Positions 1 to 5,176 of a stretch of 5,176 bases of DNA are shown one piece after another. Origin of the DNA: an uncultured Candidatus Melainabacteria bacterium (GTDB taxonomy: Bacteria; Cyanobacteriota; Vampirovibrionia; Gastranaerophilales; Gastranaerophilaceae); assembly GCA_934773085.1 (NCBI GenBank), contig CAKVMU010000131.1, forward strand, positions 1-5,176, read 5' to 3'. Every line of letters begins with the position of its first letter. Position 1 is the first letter of the stretch. Both the position numbers and the translations under genes were made by a program. A model generated the notes under the pieces. The model saw only the letters and a list, made by a program, of their open reading frames with translations. It did no database searches and was not told the DNA's origin.

Positions 1-1906
1 ATATTATGCTAATCAAGAAAAAAATTATGACAAATCAGCAAACGATTTCAGAAGTGCACTTTTTTATATGAAAATGTTTCCGACCAAGGAACAAGCTATA
101 CAGAACGCATCCGGTATGATTGCCTCTGCAAATGAAAATTTGAGTCAGTGCTTGAAAGTAACAAGTTTTGACAGAACTGCATCATCCAGATATAAAAAAG
201 CGGAAGAGCTCCGTGCAATGGGTAATTTCTCAGCAGCAGCTTATGAATTTTCTCAAGCTGCGCAGAATGAGAGTTTAGCATCTGATGCGAATACTCAGAT
301 TGCGGATTTGATGAAACTTTTAGGTAATGAACAGCGTTCAGCGGATTATTACAAAATTGCATTGGATTTAAATCCGTCAAACGGTGTTCTCAGAATGAAA
401 TATGCAAGAACTTTGGACAAATTAGGTCGCTATGACGAAGCTGTTGTGCAGTATAATTCTGCCTTAGCGAACAGCAAGGGGGATATGGAAGTTCTGTACG
501 CATTGGAAAGAATTTATCTAAAAAAATTGGCTCAAACACCGTCTGATGCGGAACTCAATGCTAATATTGGTGCGATAAAACAGGCGCAAGGTGATTTTGA
601 AACGGCATTGAGTTATTATGCCAAAGCAGAGCAGCTTAACCCAAGCAATGTTAATACAAGATTAAATGTAGGTACATTGTTCCAACAAAGAAAAGAGTAT
701 GCAAAAGCGATAAAATCGTATGATTCTGTTCTTGCTTTGTATCCGGACAATGTTCAGGCAAATTTGTACAAAGCGCAAGTGTTATCAGAAACCGGCGATA
801 AAAAGGGCGCTTTGACGTTATACAAAAAAGTTTTGTCTTTAGATCCTGCGAATATGGCAGCAAAAGCAGAAATTATTGATGTGATGGAATCTGTAATGTC
901 ACCGGATGAATTTATTGCATATATGAATCAGAATGCTGCGAGTGATAAAAGTATGCAGGGTATGATATATGATTATGCGGTTAAAATGCATAAGGCGAAT
1001 AAGTTGGACTATGCTGTATCTGCTTATAAATCAGCAATTTCCGCTAATCCGTCCAATGTAGATGCATACGTTAATCTTGCAATTTGTTATGCGGCTCAAG
1101 ATGATTATAAAAATGCTGTATCAATTTTAAATACTGCAAAATCAAAATTCCCGACTAATAATTTGGTTTTAAAAACTCTGCAGGATGTTCAGAACGATTC
1201 AGTTTCAACGGCGATAGCGTCTGCTTCATCAAGTTATGACAACAAGGATTACAAATCTGCGCTTAGTAAATACTTGGCGATAAATCCGGCGACAGAGGAT
1301 TCTTTGTTAGGTGCTGCGGCATCTTATCAAGCAATGGAAAATTTTGATAAGGCTATAGAATATTATAAAAAGGCTGAGGCAATTTCACCAAACAATGCTG
1401 AAATCCCTTATTATATCGGGTACTTATACTCAGAACAACAAAAATGGATGGATGCGGAAACTTATTTGAAAAAGGCTGTAAAATTGAATCCTAATTCTGA
1501 AGCAAAATCTATTTTGCCTTATGTAGTACAGAACTATTCGTTGGCAACCTTGAGCGACGGAATAAATTTATTTGAAAAAAATGATATTCAAAGTGCGTTA
1601 ACCAAATTTAATGAGGTTTTGAAAAAAGAGGCTACAAATGCCTATGCATACTATTATCGTGGTTTGATATATGATGAGCAGAAGAAAACGCAGCTTGCAA
1701 TTAATGATTATTTGAACGTGTTGAAGAATTCAAAGGAATTACCGATTGCGAATTATATGTTAGCGGTTGATTATGATACTTTGGGCAAATACAAAGAGGC
1801 ATTTACTTATTACAATCGATTCATCTCTTCATATACAACGGATGATGAGTATCTGAAATACGCAAAAACCCGTATGGCTGAGTTGAAACCGTATGCAGGG
1901 GGTTAA
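1..1906 (+). CDS. TPR-repeat protein, 5' end outside window
   Basis: This is a tetratricopeptide-repeat protein with no enzymatic domain that I can see. TPR arrays are helical scaffolds for protein-protein contacts; the partner and location are unknown. The frame is open from base 2: 22 codons precede the first ATG at 68 and themselves look like a TPR helix pair (YYANQEKNYDKSANDFRSAL), so the ATG at 68 is internal and the gene is truncated by the window. Counting from that Met, I read about 14 repeats. Well-formed ones lie near residues 75-105, 108-135, 162-194, 197-228, 230-262, 299-330, 332-364, 411-443, 445-477, 492-524, 526-556 and 559-591, most ending in the typical LNPSN/LDPAN/SPNN turn. 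Residues 263-298 interrupt the array with a degenerate or non-TPR segment, and 380-409 is a shortened repeat. The visible part ends with a short tail, without a membrane segment. A signal peptide cannot be assessed because the N-terminus is missing. The stop overlaps or abuts dus, suggesting one operon. Family is secure; role is not. Confidence 0.9.
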   Translation, partial: YYANQEKNYDKSANDFRSALFYMKMFPTKEQAIQNASGMIASANENLSQCLKVTSFDRTASSRYKKAEELRAMGNFSAAAYEFSQAAQNESLASDANTQIADLMKLLGNEQRSADYYKIALDLNPSNGVLRMKYARTLDKLGRYDEAVVQYNSALANSKGDMEVLYALERIYLKKLAQTPSDAELNANIGAIKQAQGDFETALSYYAKAEQLNPSNVNTRLNVGTLFQQRKEYAKAIKSYDSVLALYPDNVQANLYKAQVLSETGDKKGALTLYKKVLSLDPANMAAKAEIIDVMESVMSPDEFIAYMNQNAASDKSMQGMIYDYAVKMHKANKLDYAVSAYKSAISANPSNVDAYVNLAICYAAQDDYKNAVSILNTAKSKFPTNNLVLKTLQDVQNDSVSTAIASASSSYDNKDYKSALSKYLAINPATEDSLLGAAASYQAMENFDKAIEYYKKAEAISPNNAEIPYYIGYLYSEQQKWMDAETYLKKAVKLNPNSEAKSILPYVVQNYSLATLSDGINLFEKNDIQSALTKFNEVLKKEATNAYAYYYRGLIYDEQKKTQLAINDYLNVLKNSKELPIANYMLAVDYDTLGKYKEAFTYYNRFISSYTTDDEYLKYAKTRMAELKPYAGG

Positions 1907-2879
1907 TGTGACAGAAAGCGTCAAACCTCTTTTAGCAAGCAGAGTTTCACTTGCACCGATGGCGGGAATCACGGATTATGTTTTGCGTTCTTTGGTTCGT
2001 GAGAATTCAAAGAATTGTCTTTTGACAACAGAGATGATTAGTTCAGAAGCTTTAACACAGGTTAAAGATACGGATATTGTTGCAAGGGATGAAAACCATT
2101 CTCCAATTTCATATCAGTTAAGTGGGCACAAACCACAAATGCTGGCGGATTGTGCGCAATATTTGCAAAAATATGCAGATATGATTGATATTAATATGGG
2201 CTGTCCTGTGAATAAGGTTGTAAAAGGTACGGACGGCTGCGCTTTGATGAGAAATCCTGACTTGGCGGAAGAAATTGTAAAGACTGTGAAGTCGCAAATA
2301 TCAATTCCACTCAGTGTTAAATTCCGTCTTGGGTATACGGCTGACGAAATGAATTTTGTTGAGTATGGTCAGCGAATGCAGGAAGCCGGTGCGGATTTTA
2401 TTACAATACATGGCAGAACACGTTCTCAAATGTATGGCGGAAAAGCTGATTGGAAAAAGATTGCGGAGTTGAAACGTAATGTGGATATCCCTGTTTTCGC
2501 AAACGGTGATGTAGTATCGATTGAAACAGCGGTACAGTGTCTGGAAGAATCTTGTGCGGATGGTGTCGCCATCGGTCGTGGGGCATTGGGGGATGTGACT
2601 TTAATCGGTAGGGTCGAAAAATATCTGAACACAGGTGTGTATTTACCTCCTCCGACTATTGAGGAAAAAATTGAGGGAATGAAAAAACATTTGCTCAAAG
2701 AAGTGGAATTCAGGGGCGAAGATGTTGGGATTAAATTTGTACGAAAATTTTATCCGTATTATGTCAACGGATTCCCAGGTGCGTCAAAATATAGAGGCGA
2801 ACTCGTCTTGACGGATAATTTGCAAAGAATTCTTGAACTTCTTGACGATGTCCTCACACGCAATTGCTTAAAGTCTTAG
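1893..2879 (+). CDS. dus: tRNA-dihydrouridine synthase (DusB-like)
   Basis: This is a cytoplasmic FMN-dependent enzyme that reduces specific uridines of tRNA to dihydrouridine using NAD(P)H. The fold is a TIM barrel followed by a helical tRNA-binding domain. Visible signatures, numbered from the ATG at 1893: LAPMAGITD at 20-28 (FMN-site strand 1), DINMGCP at 99-105 with the presumed catalytic Cys104, SVKFRLGY at 141-148, FITIHGRTRSQMY at 169-181, PVFANGDV at 200-207 and GVAIGRGALGD at 224-234 (phosphate-binding end of the barrel). The C-terminal part around 270-303 (GIKFVRKFYPYYVNGFPGA) matches the helical domain of bacterial DusB-type enzymes. Length of 323-328 residues is normal. Dus families are hard to separate by eye, so the B assignment and target uridine are tentative. 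Start: the ATG at 1893 lies inside the TPR gene and lacks a clear ribosome site; a GTG at 1908, preceded by AGGGGG, is equally plausible and would make the protein five residues shorter. The 3' end overlaps convergent fmt by 12 bases. Confidence 0.95.
   Translation: MQGVNVTESVKPLLASRVSLAPMAGITDYVLRSLVRENSKNCLLTTEMISSEALTQVKDTDIVARDENHSPISYQLSGHKPQMLADCAQYLQKYADMIDINMGCPVNKVVKGTDGCALMRNPDLAEEIVKTVKSQISIPLSVKFRLGYTADEMNFVEYGQRMQEAGADFITIHGRTRSQMYGGKADWKKIAELKRNVDIPVFANGDVVSIETAVQCLEESCADGVAIGRGALGDVTLIGRVEKYLNTGVYLPPPTIEEKIEGMKKHLLKEVEFRGEDVGIKFVRKFYPYYVNGFPGASKYRGELVLTDNLQRILELLDDVLTRNCLKS
1897..1902 (+). promoter_or_regulatory. Candidate ribosome binding site for a GTG start of dus
   Basis: AGGGGG lies five bases before the GTG at 1908-1910, which is in frame with dus. 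The TPR gene stop (TAA, 1904-1906) sits between them, giving a termination-reinitiation arrangement (TAATGTG). No comparable purine-rich site stands at proper distance before the ATG at 1893. The weakness of the case is that G-runs also occur here as part of the TPR coding sequence (codons for Ala-Gly-Gly). Confidence 0.45.
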
Positions 2880-3794
2880 TCCGTTAGCCCATGCGGAAGC
2901 CGGCATTTCGCCTTTGCCTTCCGGTTTTACGGTATCAAGTCTCAGTATCCCGTTCCCCGTTTGAAACTCAACCCCTTGTTTTGACACGTTTACAATCTCT
3001 CCGCATTTTTTGTTGGAATTGTTTTCAAGAGGAGTTGTTTTCATAACTTTAATAATTTTATCGTTGTAAATAAAGTATGCCCCAGGACATTTATAGACCC
3101 CTCTGACAAGGTTATGAAGTTCTTTTGCGGATTTGTTCCAGTCGATTCTGCATTCTTCTTTGGAAAGTTTATCTGCAAAACAAACCCCGTCTTCGCATTG
3201 CGGTTTAGGAGTTAGAGTTTGATTGGCGATTCCAAGCAGAGTCTTCTCAAGTAATTTTGGAGATTCTGCTGCGCAAATGTCGAAAAGTTGTTCACAATTC
3301 ATATCAGAAGGAATGTTTATCGGATAGGTCATGCATATGTCCCCGCAATCCAAGCCGAGTTCCGTAATCATTGTGCAAATTCCGGTTTCTGTATCTCCGT
3401 TTATGATTGCACGTTGAATCGGGTTTGCGCCTCTGTATTTTGGAAGTAAAGAAACATGAAGATTTATTGTTTCATACTTCGGAATATCAAGCACTTCTTG
3501 CGATAAAATTTGTCCGAAAGCGAATGTAACAAAGAAGTCCGGTTGAAGTTTTTTTAGGGATTCAATAATCTCCGGCTCTTTACGAATAGATTTTGGTTGG
3601 AATACCGGAATATTGTTCTCCAAAGCAAAAACTTTTATTGGGCTTGGAGTAAGTTTATGTCCTCTGCCTGACGGTCTGTCCGGCTGGGTTACAACCGCTT
3701 GAATATTAAAGTTCTCGGATTTATAAAGGTGTTCGAGAGATTTAAGTCCGATATCCGGGGTCCCAAAAAATACAACATTAAGCTTCTTTGTCAT
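2868..3794 (-). CDS. fmt: Methionyl-tRNA formyltransferase
   Basis: This cytoplasmic enzyme transfers a formyl group from 10-formyl-tetrahydrofolate to Met-tRNA(fMet), making the initiator tRNA for bacterial translation. It is 308 residues long, typical for the family. The N-terminal Rossmann-type formyltransferase domain runs to about residue 205: VVFFGTPDIG at 7-16, VTQPDRPSGRG at 35-45 (a loop characteristic of Fmt), and the active site with Asn111, His113 (in NLHVSLLPKYRG, 111-122) and Asp149 (in ELGLDCGD, 145-152). The C-terminal OB-like tRNA-binding domain is seen from about 207 to the end, with GEIVNV at 265-270, VKPEGKGEMPA at 289-299 and the terminal WANGLRL. The start ATG lies 17 bases inside the 3' end of def, with only a weak GGAAG at 3807-3811, 12 bases upstream, so translation is probably coupled to def. 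The stop lies inside the last codons of convergent dus. All catalytic residues are present, so the enzyme is expected to be active. Confidence 0.97.
   Translation of the reverse strand: MTKKLNVVFFGTPDIGLKSLEHLYKSENFNIQAVVTQPDRPSGRGHKLTPSPIKVFALENNIPVFQPKSIRKEPEIIESLKKLQPDFFVTFAFGQILSQEVLDIPKYETINLHVSLLPKYRGANPIQRAIINGDTETGICTMITELGLDCGDICMTYPINIPSDMNCEQLFDICAAESPKLLEKTLLGIANQTLTPKPQCEDGVCFADKLSKEECRIDWNKSAKELHNLVRGVYKCPGAYFIYNDKIIKVMKTTPLENNSNKKCGEIVNVSKQGVEFQTGNGILRLDTVKPEGKGEMPASAWANGLRL
2894..2928 (+). terminator. Weak hairpin plus T-run, possible dus terminator
   Basis: CGGAAG (2894-2899) can pair with CTTCCG (2918-2923); an inner GG/CC pairing at 2902-2903 and 2911-2912 is possible. The stem is followed by G and TTTT at 2925-2928 in the plus direction. 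It lies 15 bases past the dus stop, inside the 3' coding part of fmt, where a terminator for the plus-strand operon would have to be, given the tail-to-tail overlap. The stem is short, the T-run has only four bases, and the same bases encode the conserved Fmt PEGKGEMPAS segment, so the pairing may be chance. Confidence 0.25.
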
Positions 3795-4374
3795 TTTTTA
3801 CTTTTTCTTCCAATAAAATATCTACTTCTTTTGTTAATTCCGGTTCATCAAGGATTTTTGCCACATCAAGAGGTGGGAGGTTGTGTTCTTTTAGAACTTC
3901 ATCTGCTTCAAAACGATTGATTACGTGGTCGATAAACAAAACTCCGTCAAGATGATCAAATTCGTGCTGGATAGCTCTGGCAAGCAAAGTTCCGTCTTTT
4001 GCTTCTAAGACGAAAGAACGACCGTTTGAATCAAGAGCTTTAATCATAACATTAGCATATCTTTTTACGTCAGTGAAAGCTTCCGGAAAACTCAAACAGC
4101 CTTCGTGGCTAATGCAGGCACCGGATTTTTTTATTATTTTAGGATTTATGAATACAATTGGGTGCAATGGTTCGTTTCCGGTAGAAACATCAATAACAAA
4201 AACTCTGTAATTTTCTCCAATCTGAGGAGCTGCAAGTCCAACACCGTTTTGTGCATACATTGTATCCAACAAATCTTCTACCAAATTCTTGATTTTTTGA
4301 GAAACCTTGTGAACTTCTTTGGAAGGTTGTCTCAAAGATTCTGTTCCATACTTAACAACTTTTTTTACTGACAT
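3778..4374 (-). CDS. def: Peptide deformylase
   Basis: This metalloenzyme removes the N-formyl group from nascent proteins at the ribosome exit, undoing the modification introduced by Fmt. All three family motifs are intact, numbered from the chosen Met: GVGLAAPQ at 44-51, EGCLS at 91-95 and QHEFDHLDG at 136-144. The metal ligands are thus Cys93, His137 and His141, with catalytic Glu138. At 198 residues it is slightly long because of an acidic and lysine-rich tail after about residue 155. I chose the ATG at 4374 because MSVKKVVKYG is a normal Def N-terminus and AGAGGT stands seven bases before it. A longer in-frame version from 4431 would add 19 atypical residues and would place the likely promoter inside the gene. 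It is the first gene of a def-fmt unit, overlapping fmt by 17 bases; this pairing is common in bacteria. Confidence 0.97.
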   Translation of the reverse strand: MSVKKVVKYGTESLRQPSKEVHKVSQKIKNLVEDLLDTMYAQNGVGLAAPQIGENYRVFVIDVSTGNEPLHPIVFINPKIIKKSGACISHEGCLSFPEAFTDVKRYANVMIKALDSNGRSFVLEAKDGTLLARAIQHEFDHLDGVLFIDHVINRFEADEVLKEHNLPPLDVAKILDEPELTKEVDILLEEKVKNDKEA

Positions 4375-4381
4375 CGTTTTT

Positions 4382-4387
4382 ACCTCT
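4382..4387 (-). promoter_or_regulatory. Ribosome binding site of def
   Basis: On the minus strand AGAGGT is followed by a seven-base spacer (AAAAACG) and the ATG at 4374-4372. It is the best Shine-Dalgarno match in this leader and decides the def start in favour of 4374 over the in-frame ATG at 4431. Confidence 0.7.
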
Positions 4388-4395
4388 TTTACACC

Positions 4396-4404
4396 AGTGT
4401 AGCA
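4396..4404 (-). promoter_or_regulatory. Extended -10 promoter candidate for def-fmt
   Basis: Reading the minus strand, TGC followed by TACACT forms a TGnTAnnnT extended -10 element (sigma-70 type). No good -35 hexamer is seen 16-18 bases upstream, where the sequence is AT-rich (TTAATTTTTC), which is usual for extended -10 promoters. A start around 4389 would give a leader of roughly 15 bases that just contains the ribosome binding site. It would let def-fmt be transcribed independently of trkH. Based on pattern only. Confidence 0.4.
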
Positions 4405-4439
4405 CAAAAATTGCCGAAAAATTAAAAACAACCCAATTC

Positions 4440-4560
4440 ATTTATCCCCTTGTTATGACGCCAAACTAGTAGTTCCGACCAACCAACCAAAATATTTACC
4501 CCTTGTTATGACGCCAAACTAGTAGTCTCGACCAATCCGCCCAAACATTTACCCCCCCCC
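4440..4560. repeat. Tandem 53-base repeat, two copies plus start of a third
   Basis: Copy 1 covers 4446-4498 and copy 2 covers 4499-4551, with a period of exactly 53. By eye 46 of 53 positions agree. The first 28 bases (4446-4473 and 4499-4526, beginning CCCCTTGTTATGACGCC and ending AAACTAGTAGT) are identical; the seven differences are all in the last 25 bases. Each unit is entered through ATTTA(T)CCCC, and a third entry at 4547-4560 continues as a run of nine C instead of the core. The core holds an 11-base near-palindrome (AACTA-G-TAGTT, 4464-4474; last base changed in copy 2 at 4517-4527). The block fills most of the gap between trkH and def, downstream of trkH and upstream of the def promoter. 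It is not a CRISPR array, since the 'spacers' are similar to each other. I do not recognise the family. Confidence 0.85.
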
Positions 4561-5176
4561 TAAGCTTTAAAACTCCATAAATCTTTTTGGAACAGGACTA
4601 AAAACGGTATGAGTTCAAGACGTCCGATGTACATATCCAGAATTAATATTATTTTTGAGAAGCTGTGCAGATGGTTGTGATTGCCTAGAGGTCCGATGAT
4701 TTGTCCAAGTCCAGGACCAATGTTCCCGACTGCACTTATTGCACCGGAAATTCCAACAATTGTGTTTTCTTCAACAATTGCAACTACAAGGGCTGATGCA
4801 GCCAGAATTGCTAAGTAGAAGGATACAAACATTAATGTTTGGTATAAAACTTCTTTTGGTACGGAATACTTTCCAATTTTGATATTAAAAACTGCTTTTG
4901 GGTGTAAAACCTTTGCCAATTCAGATTTCATGATTTTTAAAACTAGCAGCCATCTCATAATTTTGATACCGCCACCTGCTGAACTTGCGCAACCGCCTAC
5001 TAACATTGAGATTAAAAGTATTCCTTTTGAGGTGTAGTCCCAAGATGCAAAATCAACGCTACAGAAACCGGTTGAAGAAATGGTGGATGCTATTTGGAAA
5101 AATGAATGAGTTAAACTTTTTATAAAACTGTAGTTTGAGTTCACAAACAAAGAAATTCCAAGAAGAACGCTCAAAG
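4560..5176 (-). CDS. trkH: TrkH-family potassium uptake protein, C-terminal part
   Basis: This is the membrane-embedded, ion-conducting subunit of a Trk-type K+ uptake system, normally gated by a cytoplasmic TrkA protein, which is not in the window. About 204 residues are visible of a protein that is usually near 480. The gene starts beyond the right edge: the codon at 5174-5172 is TTG (Leu) and is surely internal. Counting from it, the fragment shows the third pore-loop filter ISSTGF (32-37), then a helix with MLVGGCASSAGGGIK (57-71, the family's GGC-GSTGGGIK signature), a cytoplasmic stretch with HPKAVFNIKIG (91-101), a membrane helix around 111-137, the fourth filter SAVGNIGPGLG (147-157), and the last helix with DMYIGRLELIPFLVLF (180-195). 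These are MPM repeats 3 and 4 of the superfamily. The HP-A-V segment favours TrkH over KtrB. The TAG stop is at a normal place just after the final FQKDLW, and is immediately followed by a G-run and the tandem repeat block. Confidence 0.93.
   Translation of the reverse strand, partial: LSVLLGISLFVNSNYSFIKSLTHSFFQIASTISSTGFCSVDFASWDYTSKGILLISMLVGGCASSAGGGIKIMRWLLVLKIMKSELAKVLHPKAVFNIKIGKYSVPKEVLYQTLMFVSFYLAILAASALVVAIVEENTIVGISGAISAVGNIGPGLGQIIGPLGNHNHLHSFSKIILILDMYIGRLELIPFLVLFQKDLWSFKA

Noticed and set aside
96..863. Two minus-strand open frames inside the TPR gene
   Set aside because: They are antisense to a clear TPR array and have no family resemblance.
2401..2698. Two minus-strand open frames inside dus
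   Set aside because: They are antisense shadows of the conserved dus coding region, with no domain features.
2825..2834. AAGAATTCTT palindrome near the dus 3' end
   Set aside because: It has no loop and no T-run, so it cannot act as a hairpin terminator; it is within coding sequence and likely chance.
3699..3920. Plus-strand open frame of 73 codons spanning the fmt-def junction
   Set aside because: It is antisense to two intact genes; the leucine-rich stretch arises from the complement of lysine- and glutamate-rich coding sequence.
4105..4371. Plus-strand open frame of 88 codons
   Set aside because: It lies wholly opposite def, which has all catalytic motifs; the product (phenylalanine/asparagine-rich) shows no recognisable domain.
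4375..4431. N-terminal extension of def from the ATG at 4431
   Set aside because: The extra 19 residues do not resemble Def, no ribosome site precedes that ATG, and the stretch holds a better promoter and the ribosome site for the ATG at 4374.
4446..4551. Possible CRISPR repeat-spacer unit (28-base repeat, 25-base spacer)
   Set aside because: The would-be spacers are similar to one another (18 of 25 positions shared) and there are only two units, so this is a plain tandem repeat. No cas genes are nearby.
5172..5174. TTG as start codon of the trkH reading frame
   Set aside because: The visible protein corresponds only to the second half of TrkH, so the TTG is an internal leucine codon and the gene extends off the window.

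Overview
The window is a compact, AT-rich bacterial chromosomal segment with five protein-coding genes, two of them cut by the window edges. No RNA genes, insertion sequences or CRISPR arrays are visible. All genes use the standard bacterial code and are in good condition, with no frameshifts. The long tyrosine- and lysine-rich TPR protein, the low GC and the tight gene packing would fit a gut Gastranaerophilales/Melainabacteria-type genome (non-photosynthetic relatives of Cyanobacteria). This taxonomic guess is an impression from style, not a demonstrated assignment.

Left part, plus strand (1-2879): a TPR-repeat scaffold protein whose reading frame is already open at base 2, so its N-terminus lies outside the window. 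It overlaps or abuts a dus gene (tRNA-dihydrouridine synthase). The two are probably co-transcribed and translationally coupled.

Middle, minus strand (2868-4374): the pair def-fmt, read right to left (peptide deformylase, then methionyl-tRNA formyltransferase), overlapping by 17 bases. Fmt puts the formyl group on initiator Met-tRNA and Def removes it from nascent proteins, so the pair is the formylation/deformylation cycle of translation initiation. An extended -10 promoter-like sequence and a clear ribosome binding site precede def. fmt and dus converge tail to tail and overlap by 12 bases, leaving no intergenic terminator.

Right part, minus strand (4560-5176): the C-terminal 204 or so residues of a TrkH-family potassium uptake membrane subunit; its upstream part is outside the window.

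The only non-coding stretch is about 185 bases between trkH and def. It holds the least explained feature here: two tandem copies of a 53-base unit with a 28-base perfectly conserved core, plus the start of a third copy that runs into a nine-base C tract touching the trkH stop codon. On the minus strand the repeat is G-rich and includes a GG-TT-GG-TT-GG-TC-GG pattern. I do not recognise this repeat.
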